DNA from: Linepithema humile
Taxonomy: Eukaryota; Arthropoda; Insecta; Hymenoptera; Formicidae
DNA: 64,000 nucleotides
NCBI RefSeq assembly: GCF_040581485.1
Contig: NC_090129.1
Location: 7,054,501-7,118,500, forward strand
Direction of reading: 5' to 3'
This document shows positions 52,312 to 64,000 of the stretch, piece by piece; within the stretch, counting starts at the first letter, position 1; every line of letters starts with the position of its first letter. The position numbers were made by a program, and so were the translations under genes. The notes below the pieces were generated by a model. It was not told the DNA's origin. It saw only the letters and a list, made by a program, of their open reading frames with translations, and searched no databases.

Positions 52312-55300
52312 AAATACGTCTGTGAAAGTGCGTTTTGGCGCGAGTATTCTGGAGCAAGATTGTCATGTTTGTGGGAGAGAACGTGCAGAGCGGCGCGAGT
52401 AATAGGAGCCGGAGACAAGGCAGAGACCCTCGTTGCCGCAGAGTCGGAGGTAAGGTAAATCGCTACAAGACGGATCATAAATATCTCGGAATGGCGTTAT
52501 GTACGTGCGACCCCTTCGTTAGGATGAGGAGCGCACTATGGCACGCTCATAGATCTCGCATCCTTCCTGTACGATGCGAGCCAATGGCGTAGACAGCTGC
52601 TGCAGCCACATGCTGCGATGTTACCAGTAATAGGGAGTCTTGTGAAGTCGACTGTTCCGAACTGATCGAACACTGTACGCCCTTAGGCGAGTATAACGCT
52701 AAAATGTGTACTTTGTATGATACAATCTCAACGTTTGCCTTAATCAAGCTTGTCAAGTAATCTATTTTTTTTTCCAAGCAATAGAACGAAATTGAAAAGA
52801 TTCCAATCGATGCTGCTTTCAGCAAAAATTATAAAATTAATTTTGTTAGATAACTTTTATAATTTTTAATTCGCGGAGTTGACAGTATCGTAAAATTCGT
52901 AGAGCATCAGGAAGCTGAAGAAATATTATAATTATTGTCATTATTTCATTAATAATTTATTTCACGTGCCATCTTTTATTTTCAATCAAAATTGTCGATT
53001 CATTAAGTCAGCATGTTAACATCCGGCGATATTGTGATAAAGATAGATTTTTATATAAAATAATGAGAAAAGAAATAGGATTTTCGATTTCTAAAGGATG
53101 TAATTGAATATAATTTGATAATATAATTAAAATAATGTATTCGAGCGTATAAACTGGAATAACCAATTGTGCCGATAGGTCGTCACTTTTCAGCAAGTGG
53201 TGTAAGTAAACAACAAGCGCAACATCTGCGCGATGCACCAAGCAATGTCTCCAAGAATCGGTATTTGGGCCAAGGACGGCCTATAGCGCACTCGACACAG
53301 TTGCATACCATGCGCGCAAGGTGCAATTAATGGTGCAATTTAGCCGGGGTCGAGAGGCGCTTTCGTCGTTCATCAGAGCGATACGGCCGAGACCGAAGTG
53401 AAGGGAAGGGGGTGACGAGTAAGTCGGAGGAGGCTAAGGGGCGAAGAAGGCTGATATTATGCCGAAAAAGGTAAGAGGAAAATGTTAGGAGAACAAGATA
53501 ATTTTGCCGAGGCAAAAACGAGACTGACGTCACGTAAGCTCGTCGTAATCGAGATGATGCCTCTTTCGAGAACACATCAACCCTTCCGTGCTATTCTCTC
53601 ATATAGCTTCCCCAAGATTGCATTCTCATCGTTTGCCAATTGATTTTTCCGAGAACTCGAGATCTTGCTTCTTTAAAAAGAATATGAATTGAATATCACT
53701 GGAGTTTACAAATACACGATGTTTGCTCAAGTCTGATTTAAATAAGATAACACATATAATTATTAGTCATTTAAAGTATAATTATTATGACAGCGATGCT
53801 TGTTGGAGAATGATTAAATCGATCTGATTGTGGCTTTTTTCACCAATGTTATTTATTTTTGATTTTCCGAAATTTAGTTGACGCGATTATTTATTCTGCT
53901 TATATTTTCCTCGCAAGATCTTGCACGATAAATTTAAGCAGATGTGATAATCTTGAAGCGATCGGCTTCGGTAACGGTAATGGGGTACAGAATTTCGAGT
54001 CTGGTTGCGGCTTTGTAGAGAATGGGTTCGAGATAAACGTAGGTTCTGCGTGTAAAACGTCGAGGTTGGCATGATAAGGGAATGAGTTCGGTTGCTGGCC
54101 GCTACCGACATTTAACATCCTTTCCCGTTGCTCCCAAACGATTTCAGCGTATCCTCAGCAGAATGCCGGGCTCCCTACATTATTCAGCGGTGTCCTTAAA
54201 TGGCTGAAATTTTGTCGGTGTAGCATCAGGTGCCGTTGAAACTTTCCGCGTGACATTCGTGAAAAGCGTTGAAAGCAGCTGCAAACATTCCACTATCCCT
54301 AACTTTTTCCGCGATTCTCTCTTGTCGGTTCTCCGAAACAAAGTACCGTAACCAAAGAAATCCGTTTCTAACTTTTTTTTAAAGTAAACCGGAATTTCTG
54401 CTTACACTCGGAATTATAACGCTCGGGTTTTTAGAGATCCCTGATAAAAACCATAGATTTATAAGACACAAGATTGCATAAACATATTTTTCAACAACGT
54501 TACCGATTAAATTGTTTATACTCGAGTGAGCAGGACCTTTTTACGCTGGCAACGTTAAAAACTTTGTTCTTTCCTATTGCAACATCGGGCATAGCTTAAG
54601 GGTCTTCCGTCTGTTTTCCAGCAATCGCGCACCCTCGCAGAGTGCCCCGAGTGCCTGCCAACACTTTCGAACATGAAGAATGCATCTCGTCTGTGGATTA
54701 TATCCTCGGCGAGTTGCGCGTGCTCGAGCACGCGCCGCGCCGTTCCTACCCGCTCCGTGTTTCGCAATCTCCTTGTAATTGGAGCTTCTCGCATCACCCC
54801 GTCGCTCCGCGATTTCCTTGTGATTGAAACGACGTCGTGTACACGACGTGCTGTTTGAAATTCACGAGCAAAATTGGTTCCCGCGTATATTACCTAGGAG
54901 ACACCGCAATCATGCACTCATTCGCGACCGATACAGTCTCATCGTTGTATTGTCAAATGCAAAATTCATAGAGTTTACATGTAGATAGCGCGCGTCGTGG
55001 GAGATCTCGCTTGCTATCGCAGTTCTGTGGATTATTTCAACAAAGTAAGTGAAGTTTATTTCTTTAATTTAGAGATTGACATTAGCAGTATCGAAAAACA
55101 TATTCTTCAAATACATAGATTCAAGAAGTATATTTTTTAATTACAATATTGCGCGACTAATTAAAAATTTTTGTATAATTTAGCATGGCTGTTCCTTTTT
55201 TTTTATTAAAGTTGTCAATGAATTTTTTATATTTCGCATTTCAGTGTTGCACGATTGGATATTGCGAGCTGAAAATAATTTTATTACTATTTCAAAGGAC

Positions 55301-58249
55301 ACTCGAAAGTTCCGTTACTGTTGGATGAAGAGTCCGCGTTTGAATTAGTTTCACGTTACTTTTGTTTCAGAGTTAAAATTATAGGTGGTTATCGGAAAAA
55401 CGGGACGAGAGTTTCAAATGCACTCAAAGACACCGAGTTGTTGATTGCACAGCGAATTTTCCCCTTGTAATATTAGATAACGTAATATTGCGTTGACTTT
55501 AGAGTGATGCAAGAACAGAAATATTAACTTTTGATAACAATTTAGTTTTTTTATTACGTATTGTGGGTGTGGCAATTATTTTAGAAAATTATTATTATGG
55601 CGTGAATTAAGCAATGGTTATTTTTTTAAGTTTTACGATATTTATGCTATATATTTATATTTATATTTATGCTATATATATATTTATGTTATAAGCAAAA
55701 GTCACAAAACATTGCATCTTCAAGAATGGAACTGAATAGAAAATAAATTGAAACTGGATAAAATCGTTTCCAAAAAATCGCGTTCGCGGATGTGACGAAT
55801 GATCGTGCTAGGAAAAATGTAGATCGTCGTAGCAATGGCAATGAAATCACTGAGACCACGGAGAAAATAGGTGTACGTACCACATCAAATTCCTGACACT
55901 GAACATCGTTTGTCTCCTGGAGATACGAAGCCTCAAGATGTGTAAAAGAGTGCTTTTCAGAAAACCGAAAGAACGTAAGACGAATGGATTCGTCTAATAG
56001 AATGAAACCAGCTTGGAGGACGATACGACAGTTTGTCGGATGCATTAGGTTCTTTTCCGCGACGATCAACGGAATAAAATAACATTAATTCGTATTTCTC
56101 TTTAAAGCGCTATTCATCGTTTTATAATATTCGTGTGAACAAACTCGTCGCTCGATTGTGCTGAATCTCTGATCACTGACGAAGGAATTAGCGGTGCTAA
56201 TTTCAGACTATTCTTATTTTACAGACCATTATAGTAAAAATTTCGCGCCGTTGCGAAACAGGTAATTAATTCTACGCGCCATTTGCCGATGGAAACTGTC
56301 GTTGCTCGACATTCGAAGCTCTAAATATTTATGGCCGGAAATTACTGGCCGGCCAAAAATTGATGTTGACTTACTGCCCTCGTCGCGCAGCTGGAAGCTA
56401 GATCATCTCTTGACAGCAATGGCTTAATGCAAATTTCACGGGACGACTGCTGTCATAAAAGCCGCGGTTTAGGTATCAATTTATCACCGCTTTCTGCTCG
56501 GTAATATCGCATTATTTCCTACCCTTTCTGGTCCTCGCGGCCAGCAACAATGGCGATGGGCAATCAATAGCACTCACAACCCACCTCTCGCGCACCTCCC
56601 TCTGTATACTCCCTCAACCATCCCCCTGTACCCCTTTGCAACGTCGCACCGTTCAGCCCAGAGGGAACTTTTGATCATTTTTCATCCTCGTGTCCTATCG
56701 ATAGCCGACATTATAGTATGAAGACTGACGTGTATGCCATCGATGTGCGAGTTGTGCACGCATTACCGCTTCCATTCTTCGTATTAACCTGGGAAAACAC
56801 GGCTGGGGCGGAGGGAAGAGGGGGAGGGGGAGGGAGAAAAGAGACACGGCGAAATGGATAGACATGAGCTAATTTCACGTGGGAATATTCGTTCGGAAGC
56901 GATTGTTTGATTTTTACTTCTACCGGTATGTGCTTTGAAAGTTGAAATGAGTGTGTTTCGCATTATACTGCTCTCGAGGTATTAATTTAGAAGTTTTCAA
57001 GTCTATTGCTGGATTACACAAAAAATATTACGATTCAATAATCAGATTATATTAAGCAAAGATAAAAATGAAATAATATATCGGATGAATCAATCAATGT
57101 ATTCAGATTCGAATACTTTCCAAGGCTGCTAAAATAGTCAGCGGCTAATGAAAAGATAATATTTAAAATTCAAAGTTCTTGTAAAGTAATTGCAGCTCTT
57201 TATTCGGCGCGTTTTATTTTGAATATGAAAATACGAGTTTCAAAATAAAAATGTTATACAAAAAGTTCGACACTTGTGCTTTTAGCTTGCATAAAGTTGT
57301 TGCGAAAAAGCAGCAAAAGCACAAAAATTCTCGATAAAAAGGAATCTCGCGCGATAAAAAAAAAGAGTCAGGGCGATACTTTTCACACGCTCAGTGAAAA
57401 AGATTCGCATTTTCGTCGAGCTCGTATCATACAAATTATGTAACCGATACGTGGTAGTGTCATAGGTGGTGGCAAAGAGCAGGTTTGTCAGATATCGCAG
57501 CAAGTCGCAGAGAGGTAGTTCGTGCAATAAAGAGCAAGGGCGCACATAAGCCGTGGCTGTTAGTTCGCAGCCTGGTCACGGCGTGAGTGGGTTGCAGCAT
57601 GGGGTGGTTTCCACGGAGGAGGGGACGGCCTGGAGACTGGAGAGACTGCATTATGCATCCAAAAGTGGCTGGCTACACCCAGCTGCGATTGGACTCCTAA
57701 TGTGATCCGTGCATAGGGGACACGCTTCCTCGTAGAATATTCGACGCTATAGAAAAGCACTGCTTTTGTGGAGTTGATACTTTACCATTTTTAAATGTTT
57801 GCTATAATTAATAGAATTCTGACTTTCCCTCGAAGCATTTTGATTCATTATTTTGTCGGTTCTTAACTTGTTGCTACGTAATTATGTACATATTTCTGTC
57901 GAGAACTCGTACAACATATTTATATTCGAAAGACAAATTAATCCTATAATTTATATATAAGTATTTTCAATGCGTAGTAAGGAATTAAAAATAAAAAATA
58001 AAAATCTAATAATACAGAGTGCCAAAAATTGATAATAACTTTTTTATTTCAATTCAAAACCGATTAAGTCGTAATTTTTTCCAAGCTTTACAACAAATAT
58101 AGGATTACTATAATTTATTATATTTACGGACAACTAACTACTAGTCAAGTTAAATTTGCTCTCGCTTACATCCGGATATGAATTATTCGTCGATCAATGA
58201 GAAAGTCAAAGAGCATAAAGTTTCTCTATAACTTTCTGTCGATCGTGTA

Positions 58250-58276
58250 AAAGAGAAAGAGAGAGAGAGAGAGAGA
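58250..58276. repeat. (GA)n microsatellite
   Basis: AAGAGAAAGA followed by eight GA dinucleotides. Confidence 0.85.
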
Positions 58277-59296
58277 AAGGGGAAAAAGAGGGTAGTCAGC
58301 GGAAGAACGGAAGGACGAGGACCGCAGCTACAGAACCTCTCTCTGCGCACTCGTGCGTAATTATTCGAAGGCATGTACAGGAACCGTCATGGTAACGTCG
58401 ACAGATCCTGTCGGCACCATCACTCGACAGACTCAACCTCGAAGTCCTGTGATTCGATTCGAGTCAGCGACCCAAATCGCTTCCGACGTACGATATAGAA
58501 GACGAGAACCTGCCGAAGTATCGTCATGACTTTGCTGTTCGGCTGAGAGAGAGAAAGTTCTTTGCTTCTGGCAGGCAGGCTTTTCGTGTCGCCGGCTACA
58601 ACGTATCGGAATTCAGATTCGATACTACATCGGCACTGTCCGAGGTTTCGTCATCGAGAAGCTAACGCAATTATTCCAAATTTGCTGACGCGAGTTTTAT
58701 CCATAAAACCCATACCATAAATTGAAAATATTTATACATAACTTATAGGATTAATTTGCTTTTTGAATACAAATGTGTTGTATGATTTTTCGATGGAAAG
58801 AAAAATAATTATACACATAACAATAAATTAAAAACTTAAATAATAATAAATAAAAATAAATTGTCTACGATTAGTCAATAATAAATGTAAAAAAATATAT
58901 AAAAGTATATCACTATTGAAAGATGAAATATCGAAAAATCGAGAAGATGGAAACTATATTTTTTTCGACCGACATGTGACGTGTGACTGTGTGAATAAAA
59001 TAAAATCACGGTGAGACTGATTTATTTGTTTATGGTTTGAAGCGATGCCGCGTTCACAATTGCGCAATAAAAATAACTCCGGTATGCAGTGATTTGTCTT
59101 CAGTATAGTTCGACACTTCTCACCTGCTACCGATTTTCGTTGGTTGGCCGACGGCCGTTCTTTTCGCGCATGTTTTATTTTTATGACCACATTTGCAACA
59201 GAGTTGCAGCTGCGCGCTGTTGATGCGTCAAGAGAATTCGTCGTAAAAGTAGTTACAATTGCATAAATAAAGACACGTATAGGACAACAACTCGTA

Positions 59297-59321
59297 TATA
59301 TATATACAATATATATATATT
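59297..59321. repeat. (AT)n microsatellite
   Basis: Two TATATATATA runs separated by CA. Similar AT tracts occur near 14265-14285. Confidence 0.7.
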
Positions 59322-61875
59322 AGCCAGTATTGTTAGCAATTAAAATTACTCGTACATATTGAATATATCGCGCGATAAGATCAATATATCGATTTATTTG
59401 TCATTATGCTGCGAGATAATAGGCTACAGCAGCTTATTATTTGTATAGCAAAAGTGAAACATATTATTGGTGTAACAATTATATTCATTTAATTGACACA
59501 TATTGACAAACTGATATAAAAACGAAAATTTAAAATATTTAAAAAATTGTTTTCCCATACGCACACATATATAGATATTTGCACATGCATATGTGTAAGT
59601 AGCAGCAAAAAACAAAATCCTTTTATTTAATATGAACAAGTTAATAAACGTGACTATTCATAATTATGAGAATTTGTATCTCTCTAAGAGATTATGGGAA
59701 TGTAATCACAGTTGAATTCCCCCAAGCCAAAGCGATTTGAAACAATTTGGTCCCAATCTCGTTGACGGTCAGCGCAGTTGTTACGTCGACTGAAGGAATT
59801 GAATTAATTGACGCCCAGCGGCGTTTCATCCCGACTTAAAGCGGATCCTAACGTTACACGCGGAAAATTGTTCTTACTGCTTTCCCTAAACTGCCTAGAG
59901 TTTAATTTGCGTGAAGAAAATAAAAATGCTATAAAGGTACTGCAAAAGAGAAATATGAAAATACGGAGAATAGTGATACTGTAAAAAAAAAAAAAAAATG
60001 CAATGTCCTTAGGATATGTACGGAATTAAATTTTCAATTCTGCCACATACGTTTCTGCATACGGGCGCTGTTTCTGCTCATTAAGTCTGCTCATTAATAA
60101 TTAAAATATATATATATACGCGAGCAGGACGGAATTAATCGTTTCAACTTATAAATTTTTATCACGCAGAAAATAGCGGAATATGCGATGATGCGCCATC
60201 GTATACAGAATTCATCGAAACCCGGACTCGTGAGCTTGAATTTTAATCGAGCTTCGTTAATTTATTTACGCCATTACCATGGCAACGATTTCAAATTATG
60301 AATTTTCACCGCTCAAGTCTGAATTTATACAAAGCGAATTGAAGATTGTCATGATTCCGCGTTCAATTATGAGCAAAATTAAATGAAGCGCGCGGGTTAA
60401 TCTTCTCCGTCGTGATAGAACGGACATTCATCACGGCGTGGAAAAGGAGGAAAAAGGTTAGACACGAAGGAAGTGTATCAGAGCGAGAAGTATGTCGGCA
60501 CACATGTAGCAGGAGAACGAATGGGTGGACGGCGACGCGGTGGGCGACGAAGTGGGAAAAGCTTCTGCGGCTGAAAGCCTCCTGCGCTTTTCAATATCGC
60601 TGGTCACAAATCTTTTTTTCACGCTGTGGGAACAAGCTGCCGGGGCCGACAGCGTGTAACGGTGTTTGAGGTAAACTCCGAGGGAGAAAGCATATTTCTT
60701 TTCGTTAAAGAGTTACATACGCGTAAAATCCGTAAGAAAATTGTTGACGAAAAATTGTATACATTAATCCCGTAGCGTTAGAATGTCGTTCAATTTAATC
60801 GAACAATGTGCAGCAATATATTATTATATTATTAGCGATACTTGAGAAATAATATTTAATGCAATTTTTATAGCACGTTTCGCAATACTAAACAATCTAT
60901 CTATTTAATATGGAATAAAGCTTCGATATGTACGCGCGACGATAATGTACGTAACCAGTCCTTTTAGCAGATACCGTGCCCTTTAGGTTACAGCTGGTAC
61001 CACTTTAGCAACGAGTTATATATTCTCTCATCGTTTTAGGTACTCCCAAGTACGTGTAGCTTAGGTCGGCAAAATTTGATTTATTCATGCCTTTAGTGTT
61101 CTCGCGTACATACGTCTGAAGGGATTGCAGTTAAGATTTACAAGGGCACGCCGGAGCATACGGCCGTTTAATCTTAGTTTGTATGAAAGCGCCGTGAAAT
61201 TACCGTCTGACTTTTAATCTAACGATGCTTGCAAGAACTCCGAAACTTCATAATTACATCGACGTGTCAGCATTCGCAATCACATTGCAATATGCTTTTC
61301 TAGCTTTACGCTCTGGTCGCGCGAGTCTCGAGCGAGAAAGAGAGCTTATTATTCGGTATTATTTCTCAAAGAATTATTTTGTACGTTCTATATACTTTTT
61401 ATCTGGCATTTCTCATTCGCTTCGTAATAAAGACAACTTATTAATGATAAAATTCTTATATTTATTTAATGCTAATAAAAATATTCATAATATAATAATA
61501 ATGCGCGATTCTTTCCATTTCAGTGCGCGTTATCGAAAATCAATGAGAGCTGTAAATCGATTTACGAAAGGCATTGCTCCCTATCTGTTATATATTGCCG
61601 CTTAACTGAACATCCTTGGTTAATTCAATTAGAGTTAGTATTAGGTGATGCCGCGGAGGGATGATACAAGAATTAGCCACCCTACTAGTAGCAGATCGTA
61701 TTAAGGGGAAGCACTGAGTTACTCGACGTTTCCTTAAGTCGCTCGTGACATTTAGCCGCTTGGGCTGTTGCTGAACGTAATATGATAAGGAAAGCTTTAG
61801 CGCTTAGCACGATATACTATTTTATTGAAAAGTACATAGGGTAGTCCTTACATGCTACATAACGATTTTCTTCAA

Positions 61876-61899
61876 AAGAGAGAGAGAGAGAGAGAGAGA
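61876..61899. repeat. (GA)n microsatellite
   Basis: About eleven GA units, flanked by AT-rich DNA. Confidence 0.9.
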
Positions 61900-62493
61900 C
61901 ACTTTGTCCACTATATACATATATTATACTTTTAGTAAAATTCAACAACTGTCTAATTTTATTTTCTTGTAATTCCCTTAAGTTTTTATATTCGAAATTA
62001 AAAGCTCTCTTAAAAAGATTTGATAAAATACAATAAATATTTATTATTTCCCTTACTACTTAAGAATTTTTTAATTTCGAGAGATTTTAGCTTACACATA
62101 TATTTTGCTAAATCGCATCTCTCGACGAATGTTGGAATTTAATTATATTCCTTTCTCTATTCTTTTTATTTTCAATTTCATATATGAAAGCTCATATTCT
62201 GTCGGAAAGTAATCTTCGACCCTTGAGAAGGATCATCCGCCTTGCAAATAAAACTCGGCGAAGCCTGCGCGGAGGACGAGGATGGATACTTCCTGTAAGT
62301 CGGAGGCAAAGCGCTCGAAAAGTCCGATCTCCGTACGCGAGCACGCGAAGAGTAAAATCAAAGCCGGTGCAATAAAAAATCAAAGCTGACGGCAGCGAGG
62401 CAACGGGGTGGGGGGTCAAGGACTCTCCCGCCGCTTTGACGTCGAACGAACATCTAGCATATTCCGCTCCGGCGTGCACCGCCGCGTTCTATC

Positions 62494-62506
62494 TCCCCCC
62501 CCCCCC
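62494..62506. repeat. Poly(C) tract
   Basis: A run of 13 C. A second, interrupted C tract lies at 63072-63089. Both are in CpG-rich patches. Confidence 0.8.
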
Positions 62507-64000
62507 TTCCCTCCGTATCCCGCGAAAGCACCACAACGAGTGAAACTTCTGAAATATTCACGATAAAGAAAAGGCGCCTCTGAAGTCGCGAGTTTCGTAC
62601 GTTCCAGCCTTCCGCGGCTTTGCTATCCCCGCTATGACGCACGTCGGATGAAAAGGTTCACCCGGCATTGACCTCCCGGTATCTTAGCCGAGAAAAATCA
62701 AAATATTCCTTGTGTCAGATTTCCCCTCGTCTTTAGTCTAAGACCCATCCCGCTTTTCCGTCATATTTCATGCGGCGAGCGACGTTCCGTAACATAACCG
62801 AGAAGGAAAAGTGAAGTCTCACTCGATGCCGTCGAATATCGCGTCAGGATTTAAAGAAAATCGTCTAAAAAGTGGTTAACGACGTTTGATGATTCAATAA
62901 ATTTCCAATTTTTGTTTCACTCCGCGAAATCAACATAATTTCTTGATAGAATTATGCTTCAGGACTTTGCTCAAAGGATTTTGGGAAAATTTATGAATTC
63001 CTCGGCGCAATCTCGCCGTCGGCACGACGATTCGTCGCAGGTTCTGCACAGCCACCCACCTTTTCTTGTACTCCCCCTCCCCCCCCCCTCAACGTTATTG
63101 AGGAAACGATCTACGGTAAATTCGCCGAGAGCACGTCGCGGGCGAAATGATTCGTCGCGAAATAAAAAGCACGTGCTTCGACTCGTTGCCGCGATATCTA
63201 CGATTCTATCGGCTACGTTTCTCCGCGCATACGGCTGCAGTTCGTTACAGGCGTCCGTTGGAAAGCGCTCTCCGGCTCGTTCCGTGTTCTTAAATTGGTT
63301 AAAGTGGCGAGCACGCGCATCGTAGATATTTCGCGATAAACATAACAGCTTAAATGAGCCCCGTCGTATAAGTCAAACTAAATATAGAAGTTAGTGCAGC
63401 GCGGAAAATGTTTGTCGTAAACCGAACACTTGACGAGTTTATCCGAAACACGGTATATTGTAGAATTATTCGTTAAGTGTACAAAATTGACCGACCGCGT
63501 TTTCATCTTGTATAAAATTACGCGCGACTGTACGGACTTGGTTTGCATCGTCTTACTGCACGTCTCTCATTCTCCTTTTCCTGCGAGACGACAAAGAGAT
63601 CCAAGTCGTATTACGTTGTGTCTCCAATTTTCTGTCTGAGCATTCGCTGTATTCAGTAGCGCGGGCAAACAGTTAAGCAAACGCCGGGGACAACTTGTCC
63701 GGTTAAGGCAAGCAGTTCGTTACAAAGGTCCTAAGGACATTACAGTAAGGGGCGCTTTTGTGTACTCGCATTTGCACTCTTGCATCTATCACATACGTCA
63801 CATAAAATGATATACATATTGCACATTTTACGCTAACGAGATTAATAAACAAGGAAATAAAATATATATGTAATAAAACATAATTTAAAAAATAATAATC
63901 AATATTACCCCATCACATTGTTTAATATTTGCATTGGTAGAGAAATTCTACACTTGTAGTGTGCAATATTCATCATGATTTATTTTTAATTACGCTGTCT

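Larger units (their letters stand above)
52311..64000. other. Gene-poor right end
   Basis: No recognisable exon, RNA gene or transposon. GC- and CpG-rich patches occur at 53.2-53.6, 54.1-54.9, 56.3-56.9, 58.3-58.7, 60.4-60.7 and 62.2-63.4 kb. Two 126-codon frames (55689-56069 minus, 61225-61605 plus) show no family resemblance and are not annotated. Confidence 0.5.

Noticed and set aside
51990..52478. Long open frames of poly Thr-His (minus) and poly Cys-Val (plus)
   Set aside because: They are produced by the (TG)n microsatellite, with no codon bias or conserved flanks.
55689..56069. 126-codon minus-strand frame
   Set aside because: It starts from a non-ATG codon, has no known motif and no exon partners. 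It is possible but unsupported.
61225..61605. 126-codon plus-strand frame
   Set aside because: The composition follows the AT-rich DNA; there is no motif or splice context.
9987..64000. Transposable elements, tRNAs, rRNAs, viral insertions, CRISPR
   Set aside because: I looked for transposase or reverse-transcriptase peptides, terminal repeats, tRNA T-loop boxes and spaced direct repeats and saw none. Short AT-rich element remnants could escape reading by eye.

Overview
The window is animal nuclear DNA. It has spliced genes with GT-AG introns, AT-rich introns and intergenic DNA, microsatellites, and many CpG-containing GC patches. Gene content and this composition fit an insect, most likely a hymenopteran such as an ant. 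The order-level assignment is inference; nothing in the window proves it.

Two genes can be reconstructed with confidence, and they point towards each other (tail to tail). Bases 1-9986, plus strand, hold the 3' part of a secreted mosaic serine protease of the neurotrypsin / Tequila (Graal) type. I could chain 23 exons in one open frame of 1612 residues. The order is a Pro/His/Tyr-rich region, SRCR, C-type lectin-like, kringle, LDLa, PAN/apple, LDLa, SRCR, LDLa, SRCR and a trypsin domain with an intact catalytic triad. The signal peptide and first exon(s) lie to the left of the window.

From about 38.7 kb down to about 15.4 kb, minus strand, lies a RasGEF1 (RASGEF1A/B-like) guanine nucleotide exchange factor. 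Nine well-supported exons give about 471 residues, nearly the full length of the family, interrupted by three large introns (6.1, 5.2 and 8.6 kb). A tenth, C-terminal exon near 15.4 kb is a candidate. The first exon with the initiator is not resolved. The 6.1-kb intron carries a roughly 130-bp tandem repeat and an antisense TATA-like element.

The remaining 25 kb (38.7-64 kb) has no recognisable protein, RNA gene or transposon. It contains simple repeats, GC-rich patches and one plausible plus-strand 5' exon near 42.5-42.8 kb with a GC-type splice donor. It may be regulatory or intronic DNA of RasGEF1 and of a neighbouring gene. No CRISPR, insertion sequence, operon or other prokaryotic feature is present. 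I see no undescribed system; the most notable points are the protease domain order, its 18-bp coding repeat and the intronic minisatellite.
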